Notes under the pieces: model-generated | Told to the model about the DNA's origin: nothing | Seen by the model: only the letters and a program-made list of their open reading frames with translations | The model's database searches: none | Part shown: positions 15,688 to 23,597 of the stretch, piece by piece | How positions within the stretch are numbered: position 1 is the first letter of the stretch | Layout: each line of letters opens with the position of its first letter | Source of the DNA: Nitrospirota bacterium | Lineage (GTDB): Bacteria > Nitrospirota > Thermodesulfovibrionia > UBA6902 | Length of the DNA: 39,506 nucleotides | Direction: 5' to 3' | Assembly: GCA_016217725.1 (NCBI GenBank) | Contig: JACRHB010000029.1 | Span: 1 to 39,506, forward strand | Translations under genes and position numbers: made by a program

Positions 15688-17505
15688 CTATGTCACATCA
15701 CCTTCTCCTGCATCGGGGAAAACACATGTTACAATCGTCCCTTTATCGAGCTCCGACCGGACGTCAAGTGACGCATTGATTATGCCTGCCCTGTATCTCA
15801 TAACTTCCAGCCCCATGCTGCTTATTCGGTCCGGCACGACAAAACCCGTTCCATCATCTTTTATTGTAATTGTAATTTCATTAGTTATCTTGCTTAGCTG
15901 AATTTCGATATGCTTCGGCCTGGCGTGTCTTGCGGCATTGGTAATAGCCTCCTGGGCGATGCGATAGAGGTGTATCAGCGCCGCTGTGTTATATATCCGG
16001 ATAGGGTTTTTGCATATTACGCCGCATGGTATGCCGAACAGTTTTTCGGAGTTGGTCGCAAGGTCCACCATAGCCGTCATCAAGCTGTACTCATCCTTAT
16101 CCAGCATGGGCGAGAGGCCTATCGAGAGCGACTTGACCTGCGCCTTTGCCATCTCAACGAGGTGCGTGATCCTTTCCGCATCTTCAGACTCGGGAATTGA
16201 TTTTTTTCTCAGTGTATTTTCGAGCCCGTGTGTCATAAAGGAAATGGCGGTAAGCTGCTGTCCCAGGTTGTCGTGCAGGTCGTGCCCGATGCGCCTCCGC
16301 TCATGCTCCCTGATCTCGAGGAGCATTCTTTCAAGGTGTTTGCGCTCCGCTATCTCTTTATTCAGCTCATCTCTGGACGCGGTGAGGGCCTTTAAATTCT
16401 CTATCATCAGGTCAAACGTCCTGGATAATTCGCCTATTTCATCTTTTGCCGTGGTGCCGACTTTATAATCCAGATCGCCTTTTCCTATTATTTCACTCCC
16501 CTTATGCAATTCCTTGATCGGGTTGGAGATTGATTTTGCAACGCGAAAGGCGACTATTATCACTCCGAATACGGTCGTAATAAAAATGGCTATCATCCAT
16601 TTCCTGAGCCTGTTGATGGGGGCGTAGACTTCTTTCAAATCCTGTTTTGCCACAAACCCCCAGCGGTTCCGGGGGATATAAGTATAGGCCGCCAAAACCT
16701 TTTCACCTCTGTAATCAGACGTCTCTACAATTCCGGTATTCCCGCGCGAAGCCTCTACGGCGGCCTGCGCCTCGAGCTTCAGCTTGAGCGGCGCATCCTT
16801 GAACCCGCGCAGCTCGTTCAGGACGATAACGTCTTTATTAACGATGAGGGTCTCGCCGGTCTCCCCCATTCCCGTACGATTCGACAAAAGCTTATCGAGA
16901 GAAGCTTCAAGGTTGAATCTGGCAACAAGGACGCCGCTGACGCGGCTGCCGTCCGTCTGACTGAAAATGGGGATGGAAAATGCCATGCACGCCTTGTTCA
17001 GCGTTGAGGAATAATGGATATCCTCGATAAATAAGTTCAGGCTCTTCAAGGCGCCCTCATAATGAAAGTCGTGCGCCGGTCTTCGCCCCTCGCGCTCTTT
17101 ATCGGTTGAGACCATGATCTTTTTGGTGAACGGATTGACGATAAATATCTCATGGAAGTCATCATAATGCTCAAGATATTTCTTGAGAAAACCCCGCGCC
17201 TCTGAAATAATAGCCGTATTGCGCTGCTCCTCTCCGTCGTTCCCTCGACGGATCCTTTCCAGCGCCCGCATCTCGTTATCGCCGGCGATAGTGCGGATAT
17301 CCATGATCCTTTCGTCAAGCCAGTGATTCAATTCGGCGACTTTGATGTCCCTGATGGCCTCGAGCCGGTTGAATATCGACACCTTCATGGCGTTCACCAT
17401 ATGGAAATAAATTGCGACATTGACCATAATCAGGGGGAGCATGGCTATAATGAAAAACCAGAAGGTAAGGCGCACTCCGATGCTGTTGAATTTGAATGCT
17501 TTCAT
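15688..17505 (-). CDS. membrane sensor histidine kinase (HisKA_3, NarX-like)
   Basis: The 605-residue kinase has a first membrane span (about residues 15-35), a 270-residue extracytoplasmic dCache-like sensor, a second span (about 305-330), a HAMP linker and a coiled coil. A HisKA_3 domain follows with the phospho-acceptor in RRRIGHDLHDNLGQQLTA. The ATPase domain has AQEAITNAARHA (N box) and IKDDGTGF (G box). It pairs with the NarL-type regulator downstream. The open frame runs 10 codons further up to 17535, but that part lies in a palindromic repeat, so the ATG at 17505 is preferred. The ligand is unknown. Confidence 0.9.
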   Translation of the reverse strand: MKAFKFNSIGVRLTFWFFIIAMLPLIMVNVAIYFHMVNAMKVSIFNRLEAIRDIKVAELNHWLDERIMDIRTIAGDNEMRALERIRRGNDGEEQRNTAIISEARGFLKKYLEHYDDFHEIFIVNPFTKKIMVSTDKEREGRRPAHDFHYEGALKSLNLFIEDIHYSSTLNKACMAFSIPIFSQTDGSRVSGVLVARFNLEASLDKLLSNRTGMGETGETLIVNKDVIVLNELRGFKDAPLKLKLEAQAAVEASRGNTGIVETSDYRGEKVLAAYTYIPRNRWGFVAKQDLKEVYAPINRLRKWMIAIFITTVFGVIIVAFRVAKSISNPIKELHKGSEIIGKGDLDYKVGTTAKDEIGELSRTFDLMIENLKALTASRDELNKEIAERKHLERMLLEIREHERRRIGHDLHDNLGQQLTAISFMTHGLENTLRKKSIPESEDAERITHLVEMAKAQVKSLSIGLSPMLDKDEYSLMTAMVDLATNSEKLFGIPCGVICKNPIRIYNTAALIHLYRIAQEAITNAARHARPKHIEIQLSKITNEITITIKDDGTGFVVPDRISSMGLEVMRYRAGIINASLDVRSELDKGTIVTCVFPDAGEGDVT

Positions 17506-17530
17506 AACGCCTGCATCGTTAATCGAATTT

Positions 17531-17602
17531 GTCATTCTGAGCGTTAGCGAAGAATCTCATGCTTTCAATTAATTGAGACCCTTCGCTTCGCTCAGGGTGA
17601 CA
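17531..17602. repeat. GTCATTCTGAGC-type palindromic repeat
   Basis: The left arm GTCATTCTGAGCGTTAGCGA and the right arm TTCGCTTCGCTCAGGGTGAC are roughly complementary, with a 20-30-nt AT-rich loop. This type of repeat is widespread between genes in bacterial genomes of this kind. It provides the spurious start codon at 17535. Confidence 0.7.
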
Positions 17603-17640
17603 TGCTGAAATACTTAACCTGCAACATGCTAAAACAAAGA

Positions 17641-17680
17641 AGCCGGGCTGACCGAAGGCTTATTCTTCGGCAGCTCGGCT
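17641..17680. other. strong hairpin between divergent genes
   Basis: AGCCGGGCTGACCGAAG and CTTCGGCAGCTCGGCT pair almost fully around a 7-nt loop. It looks like a terminator stem, with T-rich DNA on the minus-strand side (TCTTTGTTTT). It lies between two divergently transcribed genes, where no transcript is expected to end. An unannotated small RNA or a relic gene end are options. I see no gene in 17681-17930. Confidence 0.5.
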
Positions 17681-17934
17681 ATTTTGATTCTTGGCTTTGA
17701 CACTTCATTCCCCGCCCCCCCTGTTTTTATTGTAAAGGGGTAGGCTTTGTAGAATGCTAAAAGCTATATATTTTTTTATCACAAACGGCCTTGAATTACA
17801 ATTTAAAAAAGCTAATCGACTTATAAGCAGTTGATGAAATTTTATGCAAAGCGTCAATACGGATTTCATAACTCCTTCACTTTCTGACCGCAGCACTTTC
17901 CGGCTTCTTCGCTGCCGCATCACTCCCGCAGGTG

Positions 17935-17964
17935 TTTACAAGCCCAAAGTATCGGATGTATAAT
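17935..17964 (+). promoter_or_regulatory. degP promoter, leaderless arrangement
   Basis: TTTACA at 17935-17940, an 18-bp spacer and a perfect TATAAT at 17959-17964 make a good sigma-70 promoter. The ATG at 17972 begins 7 nt after the -10 box, so transcription should start on or next to the start codon. No ribosome binding site fits between. Confidence 0.7.
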
Positions 17965-17971
17965 TTATTTA

Positions 17972-19447
17972 ATGAAAAAAACAACTTTCTTCCTTTTTGT
18001 AATTATCGCTCTGATTTCAGGCTATGTAATCGGAAACCGTTTCAACATATTCCCCGTTAAATCCTCTACGCCGGCGTATACATATAATTTTCAGGTGCCG
18101 AAGGAGCTTTCCGGAGACGGCGCGGCCTTTTCGGAGATCGTAAAGGTTGTCAGCCCGGTAGTTGTAAATATCTCAACCTCAAAGGTCGTAGAGAGGGACA
18201 CCAGGCCCTTCTCGGATTTTTTTGATGACCAGTTTTCTGATTTTTTTGAGCCGTATCACAAGATGCCGAAGAAGTGGAAAGAGCAGAGTCTCGGCTCCGG
18301 GGTTGTGGTCTCTCCTGACGGTTATATACTTACAAATGCGCATGTCGTTGAAAAAGCGGATGAAATACAGGTCACGCTGTATGATCAGCAGAATTTTAAA
18401 GGTAAGATAATCGGCGCCGACCCCAAGACTGACATCGCGGTCATAAAGATCTCCGTTGAAAACCTCCCGTCCATTAAATGGGGGGACTCGGACAAGATAC
18501 AGGTAGGAGAGTTTGTGCTTGCCTTCGGAAACCCTTACAGCCTGAGCAATACCGTTACAATGGGAATAGTAAGCGCCACAGGGAGGGCGAACGTAGGCAT
18601 CGCCGATTATGAAGATTTTATCCAAACCGACGCAGCCATAAACCCGGGCAATTCCGGCGGCCCGCTCGTAAATATAAAGGGGGAATTGATAGGCGTCAAC
18701 ACCGCCATATTTTCGAGAACCGGCGGATACCAGGGGATAGGCTTTGCCGTGCCTTGCAACATGGCAAAATCGGTCATGACCCAGCTTATCAAAGAGGGCC
18801 GGGTCACCCGGGGATGGCTCGGGATCACGATACAGAATTTTACTCCCGAGCTTGCAAAGGAATTCGGCCTGAACAAATCCGCAGGCGCCCTTGTCACCGA
18901 GATACTTAAAGGGAGCCCGGCTGAAAAGGCCGGGTTAAGAAGGGGAGATATCATCGTTGAGGTGGATGATAAGGAGATCAAGAACGTGGAATCCCTGCGG
19001 AATATCATAGCTCAAAGCAAGGTCGGCAGCAGGATAAAGCTGAAGGTCATAAGGGACGGCAAGACCCTTTCCATCACGGCAGCCATTACGGAATTCCCGC
19101 AGGATCTGGCGCAGGCGGAGCCGCAGGGGCATGAAGAAAAATATTCGATGGAGGAGAATACGCTTGCAGGTTTCAGCGCAATGAATCTCTCACAGGAGAT
19201 AGCGAAACAGTTAGGGCTTCCAAAGGACGAAAAAGGCGTCGTGATCGTCAAGGTAGAGCCCTACAGCGCCGCCGAAGACGCAGGTTTGAAAAAAGGAGAC
19301 GTAATAAATGAGATAAATAAAAAAAGCGTAAAGAGTATCCGCGATTTCAACAGTATAATTTCGAGTATGAGAAAAGGCGACACCTTGCTCCTCTTTATCA
19401 ACAGGAGCGGCAATAAATTTTATATCACCTTAAAACTCTATTCTTAA
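17972..19447 (+). CDS. degP: HtrA/DegP-type periplasmic serine protease
   Basis: This is a 491-residue periplasmic quality-control protease. An N-terminal signal anchor (residues about 5-22) precedes a trypsin-like domain with His in LTNAHVV, Asp in DPKTDIAVIKI and Ser in INPGNSGGPLV. Two PDZ domains follow (GWLGITIQNFTPEL .. and GVVIVKVEPYSAAEDAGLKKG ..). The size and two PDZ domains fit DegP/DegQ. No ribosome binding site is visible, and the -10 box ends 7 nt before the ATG, suggesting a leaderless transcript. The PIN-TRAM gene follows after 15 bp, so they are probably cotranscribed. Confidence 0.94.
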   Translation: MKKTTFFLFVIIALISGYVIGNRFNIFPVKSSTPAYTYNFQVPKELSGDGAAFSEIVKVVSPVVVNISTSKVVERDTRPFSDFFDDQFSDFFEPYHKMPKKWKEQSLGSGVVVSPDGYILTNAHVVEKADEIQVTLYDQQNFKGKIIGADPKTDIAVIKISVENLPSIKWGDSDKIQVGEFVLAFGNPYSLSNTVTMGIVSATGRANVGIADYEDFIQTDAAINPGNSGGPLVNIKGELIGVNTAIFSRTGGYQGIGFAVPCNMAKSVMTQLIKEGRVTRGWLGITIQNFTPELAKEFGLNKSAGALVTEILKGSPAEKAGLRRGDIIVEVDDKEIKNVESLRNIIAQSKVGSRIKLKVIRDGKTLSITAAITEFPQDLAQAEPQGHEEKYSMEENTLAGFSAMNLSQEIAKQLGLPKDEKGVVIVKVEPYSAAEDAGLKKGDVINEINKKSVKSIRDFNSIISSMRKGDTLLLFINRSGNKFYITLKLYS

Positions 19448-19462
19448 GAAAAGGACGGGAAG

Positions 19463-20467
19463 ATGCTATACAGAATTATATTTTTCTTGATCTTTACCGT
19501 AGTCGGCTTCATTCTCGGGATGAGGGAGGGTTTGTCCTATCAGGGCCTTTTGTGGGGCGCGGGCGTAGGCTCCATCGCTCTCATCCTGGAATATGTCCTG
19601 ACTATGGTCGGCTTCGGCACAGTGCTAGGGGGGATGCTGGGCTTATCGGTAGGACTTTTGTTTGCAAAATTGGTTTATTACCCGCTCAAAACCGTTTTCA
19701 CCAGCATGGACGGGACCTATATCGGCGTTGTCTTTAACGCCTTGTTCGGCTACAGCGGATTACTGCTCGGACTGAGGGCGGGCAAGGATTTTACAATATC
19801 TAATTTAGTAAAGGCCTTCAAGACCAGGGTAGAAGAAGAGCATGCCAAGATCATCGACACCAGCATAATAATCGACGGCAGGATCGTGGACGTCTGCGAG
19901 GCGGGCTTCATCGAAGGGACCTTTATCATTCCCCAGTTTATCCTGCAGGAGCTGCAGCACATTGCGGATTCCACCGATTCCCTCCGCAGGGCGCGCGGGC
20001 GGAGGGGGCTTGACATCCTTCACAGGATCCAGAAGATGTCCAATATAACGGTGAAGATCATCGATGAGGACTTCCCGAAGATAAAAGAAGTGGACGCCAA
20101 GCTGGTGGCGCTTGCAAGACTTTTAGGCGCAAAGATCATCACCAACGACTTCAACCTTAACAAAGTGGCCGAGCTTCAGGGCGTCACGGTGCTTAACCTG
20201 AATGAGCTTGCAAATGCATTGAAACCCGTGGTGCTCCCCGGGGAAGCCATGAACATCTTCGTAGTAAAAGAAGGGAAGGAATTCAATCAGGGAGTAGGCT
20301 ATCTCGATGACGGCACGATGGTCGTCGTCGATAATGCAAGAAAATTGATAAACCAGCAGATCGACGTCACCGTGACAAGCGTCTTGCAGACCACTGCGGG
20401 GAGAATGATATTCGCAAAGCTCAAGGAAGACGCGGAGCGGGAAGACCAGAGGGCGGCGCGACATTAG
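19463..20467 (+). CDS. PIN-TRAM domain membrane protein (YacL-like)
   Basis: The 334-residue protein has three or four N-terminal hydrophobic spans (residues about 1-110). A PIN nuclease domain follows (IDTSIIIDGRIVDVCEAGFI, then VDAKLVALARLLGAKIITND, with the acidic residues of the active site) and then a C-terminal TRAM domain (GEAMNIFVVKEGKEFNQGVG, DDGTMVVVDNA). This is the arrangement of Bacillus YacL and its relatives, whose substrate is not well established. It lies between degP and ispD on one strand; in many genomes a gene of this family is next to ispD. Confidence 0.9.
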   Translation: MLYRIIFFLIFTVVGFILGMREGLSYQGLLWGAGVGSIALILEYVLTMVGFGTVLGGMLGLSVGLLFAKLVYYPLKTVFTSMDGTYIGVVFNALFGYSGLLLGLRAGKDFTISNLVKAFKTRVEEEHAKIIDTSIIIDGRIVDVCEAGFIEGTFIIPQFILQELQHIADSTDSLRRARGRRGLDILHRIQKMSNITVKIIDEDFPKIKEVDAKLVALARLLGAKIITNDFNLNKVAELQGVTVLNLNELANALKPVVLPGEAMNIFVVKEGKEFNQGVGYLDDGTMVVVDNARKLINQQIDVTVTSVLQTTAGRMIFAKLKEDAEREDQRAARH

Positions 20468-20512
20468 TGTTTAATAAGTTTGTATCACCGGGCTTGATCG
20501 ATTTTGTTACTT

Positions 20513-20597
20513 TCCCTCTATCAAGAGGGGAGCGAGGTGTGTGTTTTTCTTTTATGTCTTTTTTGTTACACACCCCTACCCCTCTTTTTAGAGGGGA
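20513..20597. repeat. palindromic repeat with CCCTC..GAGGGG arms
   Basis: TTCCCTCTATCAAGAGGGGA and CCCCTCTTTTTAGAGGGGAA are each self-complementary, and GGTGTGTG / ACACACCCC pair across the loop. The same element occurs at 25787-26023, where it is split by the 97-bp insertion element. Confidence 0.65.
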
Positions 20598-20608
20598 AAA
20601 CTACATCA

Positions 20609-21325
20609 ATGAACAAAAAAATCATCGCTATAGTCCCCGCCGCGGGCCTTGGTAAAAGATTCGGCGCAGCCGTTAAAAAAACCTTTTTCAGCCTCAACGG
20701 CGCACCGCTTTTGATCCACGCCTTGAAGCGATTACATAATGAAGATTGCATTGCCGAGATCATCCCGGTACTTGGAGAGAAGGATATTGAGAGCGGTTTT
20801 CAATTAGTTAAAGAATACAATCTCAGCAAGGTAAAACGGATAGCCCCCGGCGGGCCGGAAAGACAGGACTCCATATACAATGCATTAAAACTGCTTCAAC
20901 GGCATGGGATCGGCCCGGATGATATTGTCTTGATCCATGACGGCGTTCGGCCTTTCATCCCAAAAGGCCTGATCGAACGGCTTGTAAGCGGATTAAAAGC
21001 TTTCGACGGCGTTGTGCCCGGAGTGCCCGTTAAGGAGACCCTCAAGGAAGTCAATGAAGAAGGCGTGGTTATTTCAACGGTAAACCGCGCTAGATTCCGA
21101 TCTATCCAGACCCCGCAGGCTTTTTCCTTTGAGGTAATTATGAAAGCATATGACAGGGCGTATGCGGAAGGTTTTTATGCGACGGACGACGCCGCGCTTG
21201 TAGAGAAGGTCGGCGGGAAAGTAAAAATTATTCAAGGCAGTCCTTCTAATATCAAAGTCACGATACCAGAGGATCTGGAGATGGTGGAGTGCCTGCTTAA
21301 TCGGGAAAATACGATCAGGAGATAA
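20609..21325 (+). CDS. ispD: 2-C-methyl-D-erythritol 4-phosphate cytidylyltransferase
   Basis: The enzyme joins CTP and methylerythritol phosphate in the non-mevalonate isoprenoid pathway. The 238-residue protein has the nucleotide-binding start IVPAAGLGKRFG, the Lys in KKTFFSLNGAPLL, GGPERQDSIYNAL, the DGVRPF motif and TVNRARFRSIQTPQAF. The ATG at 20609 is chosen because it puts the AAGLGKR motif at the usual place; the 35 extra upstream codons lie in a palindromic repeat. ispF, often next to or fused with ispD, is not here. It probably ends the degP-PIN-ispD unit. Confidence 0.95.
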   Translation: MNKKIIAIVPAAGLGKRFGAAVKKTFFSLNGAPLLIHALKRLHNEDCIAEIIPVLGEKDIESGFQLVKEYNLSKVKRIAPGGPERQDSIYNALKLLQRHGIGPDDIVLIHDGVRPFIPKGLIERLVSGLKAFDGVVPGVPVKETLKEVNEEGVVISTVNRARFRSIQTPQAFSFEVIMKAYDRAYAEGFYATDDAALVEKVGGKVKIIQGSPSNIKVTIPEDLEMVECLLNRENTIRR

Positions 21326-21382
21326 AAACTCTCCCTCCGAATACTCAACCGCCCCATCCCTGACCTACCCTATTTCCCGAAT

Positions 21383-21634
21383 ATGTGGGAAGGTGAGGGA
21401 GGAAGTAATAGGGTAAGGGTTATAGATATAGCCATTGAATACGAGAGACTTGGGCTGACCCCGGATCAGATAATAGACGCCCATCCCCATCTGACCCTTG
21501 AGGCGGTTCATGACGCCCTGTCATATTATTATGAGAACCAGTCTGCTATAGATGAGGAAATCAGGAAGCGCAAGGAAGAAATAAAAAAGCTCTCAAAGAA
21601 GTACCCATCCAAATTAAAAGAATACGTTGGCTAA
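21383..21634 (+). CDS. DUF433-type antitoxin-like protein
   Basis: An 83-residue protein with the core VIDIAIEYERLGLTPDQII, DAHPHLTLEAVHDALSYYY and a charged C-terminal helix, as in DUF433 proteins that pair with DUF5615 PIN-like toxins. The gene for such a partner overlaps its end by 8 bp. The first residues (MWEGEGGSN) look like read-through of a ribosome binding site (GGGAGG). The true start may be a weak codon just after it, but no ATG, GTG or TTG is present there. Confidence 0.75.
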   Translation: MWEGEGGSNRVRVIDIAIEYERLGLTPDQIIDAHPHLTLEAVHDALSYYYENQSAIDEEIRKRKEEIKKLSKKYPSKLKEYVG

Positions 21635-21842
21635 AATCATCTTCTACACAAATGAAAGCGTCAGTGTAGCCGCAGCCGAGGGGCTTAACCGGCGAGATAT
21701 AAAAGCTATCACTGCAAAAGATGCAGGCAATCTTGGTCTTTCAGATGAAAAGCAGCTTGAGTACGCAAGTCAAAACGGACTGGTTATTGTCACGCATGAT
21801 GACGACTTTTTGTCACTGGCTGCCGGATACATCAAGCCTTAA
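21627..21842 (+). pseudogene. N-terminal part of a DUF5615 (PIN-like) toxin gene
   Basis: From a TTG overlapping the antitoxin gene, 71 codons encode IIFYTNESVSVAAAEGL .. LEYASQNGLVIVTHDDDFLSL, the N-terminal two thirds of a DUF5615 PIN-like protein with its acidic residues. Family members continue with an HAGIVY-type segment and a SIGDLVRNL .. NHVEFL tail. That tail is found about 1 kb downstream at 22831-22932. The gene has therefore been split by inserted DNA. Confidence 0.75.
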
Positions 21843-21922
21843 GGATCACTCCGGCAATGTCGGCGGGTGTTACTAATAAGTTGTGGGAAATTGAAGACAT
21901 AGTCGGTCTGATTAATAAATAA
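21830..21922 (+). pseudogene. C-terminal remnant of an IS1-like transposase
   Basis: In the frame starting at 21830, 30 codons read HQALRITPAMSAGVTNKLWE, then IEDIVGLINK and a stop. The TPAMxAGVT .. LWEIEDIV pattern is typical of the C-terminal end of IS1-type DDE transposases. It begins exactly where the DUF5615 frame is lost. Nothing else of the transposase is present. Confidence 0.5.
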
Positions 21923-22016
21923 TTTTGATACCATAATAAAGCTTGCTTTTCCGCACAGTTAAACCACATAATAATCCTGTGGATATCGGGCCACATCTAT
22001 CCTACCAAAAAAGCTG

Positions 22017-22064
22017 TATAATTAAAGTATGATGTGTAAAGTGCCGTCTAAGAAGATAGGGTAA
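22017..22064 (+). promoter_or_regulatory. -10 box with an 11-codon leader ORF
   Basis: TATAAT at 22017-22022 is followed 6 nt later by an ATG (22029) that opens MMCKVPSKKIG and a TAA at 22062-22064. The next gene starts 3 nt after that stop. The arrangement suggests a leaderless short ORF whose translation could be coupled to the gene at 22068. Confidence 0.4.
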
Positions 22065-22067
22065 ATT

Positions 22068-22451
22068 ATGTCACAAGTTTGTACTATACAAGATAGCCCT
22101 TTAAGGAAGATAAAAATAGCAGAATCTGCTTCTGCGTTAAATGCTGGAATAGTCGTAAGCTCTCTTATCCCACAGACTCTTTCAGATTGCATTACCATTT
22201 CCATAATTTGCTTTATTGCTAAAGTGCAACATTTACCTGAAATTAAAAAAATCGCTTTTAAGCCTAAGGGCAATACCGTTACGATATGGACGTTTATTGA
22301 TGAACCTTCTCCTAAAATACTAAAAAAAATTCATTCCATTGAAATGGAAATGATGGAAAGTATGAATGACATCACTTTCGATTTTACTACTATTTTCAGC
22401 AGCAAGGAACCCTCACCTACCGGCTTTCATGAAATTTCATTAAAGTCTTAA
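22068..22451 (+). CDS. uncharacterised partner of a HEPN-like protein
   Basis: I do not recognise this 127-residue protein with certainty. The second half (TVTIWTFIDEPSPKILKKIH, then NDITFDFTTIF) resembles short proteins that precede HEPN-like genes, with an alternating strand-helix pattern recalling a degenerate nucleotidyltransferase. No GSx10DxD motif is present. Its TAA overlaps the ATG of the next gene by one base (TAATG), so the two are translationally coupled. The base composition is clearly more AT-rich than in flanking metabolic genes, which suggests transfer. Confidence 0.6.
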   Translation: MSQVCTIQDSPLRKIKIAESASALNAGIVVSSLIPQTLSDCITISIICFIAKVQHLPEIKKIAFKPKGNTVTIWTFIDEPSPKILKKIHSIEMEMMESMNDITFDFTTIFSSKEPSPTGFHEISLKS

Positions 22452-22810
22452 TGCCTACTGTAAAACAACATATTAAAAAATCGCAGTATAATGAATCATT
22501 CTTTGAAGATGTAAAGGACAATTATCAGGATTGGGCCATCACTGGTCTTTTTTATGCATCATTACATCTCATAGAGGCTTTCCTTGCGTTGAAAGGCATT
22601 CATGTCGAAAACCATGTTGAAAGAAGTAAATATTTCTCTCGTATAAAGGAATTAAAACCTTTGTATCATGAATATAAATCATTGTATGAATATAGCGTAA
22701 ATGCAAGGTATAAAATGACACCTCTTTCCCTTGATAATATTAATGACTCTTATAAGCTATTTTACGAACCCCTTAAAAATACCATTATTAAGTTAACCAC
22801 TCCTCAGTAA
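22451..22810 (+). CDS. HEPN-like protein of a two-gene module
   Basis: A 119-residue, mostly helical protein. GLFYASLHLIEAFLALKGIH near residue 33 and YEYSVNARYKM near 78 resemble the core helices of the HEPN superfamily, where the second helix often carries an (S/N)xxRY string. The classical RxxxxH nuclease motif is not evident, so function is open. It is AT-rich like its partner and lies wholly inside the DNA that splits the DUF5615 gene. Confidence 0.55.
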   Translation: MPTVKQHIKKSQYNESFFEDVKDNYQDWAITGLFYASLHLIEAFLALKGIHVENHVERSKYFSRIKELKPLYHEYKSLYEYSVNARYKMTPLSLDNINDSYKLFYEPLKNTIIKLTTPQ

Positions 22811-22830
22811 TCCCCAAATTTTCAAACTGA

Positions 22831-22932
22831 CCCATTACCAAATATTCAATAGGTGATCTGGTAAGGAATCTGAAACTGTTATGGGATGTTTTGGAGCAAA
22901 AGGACATGAAGAACCACGTGGAGTTTTTGTAA
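22831..22932 (+). pseudogene. C-terminal part of a DUF5615 toxin gene
   Basis: Thirty-three codons read PITKYSIGDLVRNLKLLWDV then LEQKDMKNHVEFL and a stop. This matches the usual C-terminal tail of DUF5615 proteins (SIGE-I-RGL .. EDM-NHVEFL). There is no start codon or ribosome binding site. It completes the N-terminal part at 21627-21842, from which it is now separated by about 1 kb. Confidence 0.65.
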
Positions 22933-22934
22933 GT

Positions 22935-23318
22935 TTATACCTTTGAAAAAGTCCTGTTCAGCAGCCGGAGGGCTTTTTTGATGAGTTGTAGGTCTTGGGA
23001 GGAGAATTGAGAAAACGGGCCTTTCTCTTTTACAATGATTTTTTGTATAGGAATTCTTTCCTTTGAAAATAAATCTCCTGTTTTTATCCTCAGCGCAGCA
23101 GCAATTTTAACTATGGAGTCGAGGCTTACATTAACCCGCCCCCGTTCAAGCTCGCCGATGAATTTATAATTCAACTCCGCTCTTTCACCCAGTTCCTCCT
23201 GGGTAATGCCTGCGGATTTTCTTAGCTCTTTTAGAGAAATTTCATTAATGTAGATTACAGGCTGACCTTTCTCAGCCTGACTTTCAGCTAACTGCTTGCT
23301 CCATGAATTGAATTCCAT
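22935..23318 (-). CDS. XRE-family transcriptional regulator
   Basis: The 127-residue protein has a central helix-turn-helix of the XRE/Cro type (LKELRKSAGITQEELGERAE, LNYKFIGELERGRVNVSLDS, IVKIAAAL) and a 50-residue C-terminal extension ending in a helix. The ATG at 23318 is preferred to the TTG at 23327 because GGTGG lies at a workable distance. A perfect inverted repeat, ACCTGTCA-TTTC-TGACAGGT, lies 17-36 bp upstream and is the likely site for self-regulation. Its end is only 2 bp from the split DUF5615 gene, so it could also control that locus. Confidence 0.85.
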   Translation of the reverse strand: MEFNSWSKQLAESQAEKGQPVIYINEISLKELRKSAGITQEELGERAELNYKFIGELERGRVNVSLDSIVKIAAALRIKTGDLFSKERIPIQKIIVKEKGPFSQFSSQDLQLIKKALRLLNRTFSKV

Positions 23319-23334
23319 CCGATCCAATCCACCT

Positions 23335-23354
23335 ACCTGTCATTTCTGACAGGT
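23335..23354. promoter_or_regulatory. inverted repeat, probable operator of the XRE regulator
   Basis: Two perfect 8-bp arms (ACCTGTCA / TGACAGGT) are separated by 4 bp, just upstream of the regulator start. Size and position fit a site for a dimeric helix-turn-helix protein. No U-tract follows, so a terminator is less likely. Confidence 0.55.
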
Positions 23355-23461
23355 GTATTTTGACTGCGGAATCTGCTTTAATAATCGGCAAGGTTTTGTT
23401 ATATTCAAGATATTCCATTAAGACAAGATTTCAAAGCAGCAGTATTGTACGAAGGATATAG

Positions 23462-23530
23462 GCCTTCCTCCTTCTGTTTTTGCATGTCAGTGAGGGGACG
23501 ATATGAGGGGCAGGGGAGGAAGGCTAATTT
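23462..23530 (+). other. stem-loop with T-rich end
   Basis: GCCTTCCTC and GAGGAAGGC are perfectly complementary over 9 bp with a loop of about 45 nt. The second arm is followed by TAATTTTTC. It could be a small structured RNA or a transcript end upstream of the RNase H-like gene. There is no independent support. Confidence 0.3.
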
Positions 23531-23597
23531 TTCATTTTGTCGTGATGGTTTCAATTAAATGCCGCCGGGCACAGAGAAAATCTCGATCCCTCTGAAG

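Noticed and set aside
17705-17923. 72-residue minus-strand open frame
   Set aside because: No ribosome binding site, no recognisable fold or motif, and AT-rich low-complexity content. Not supported as a gene.
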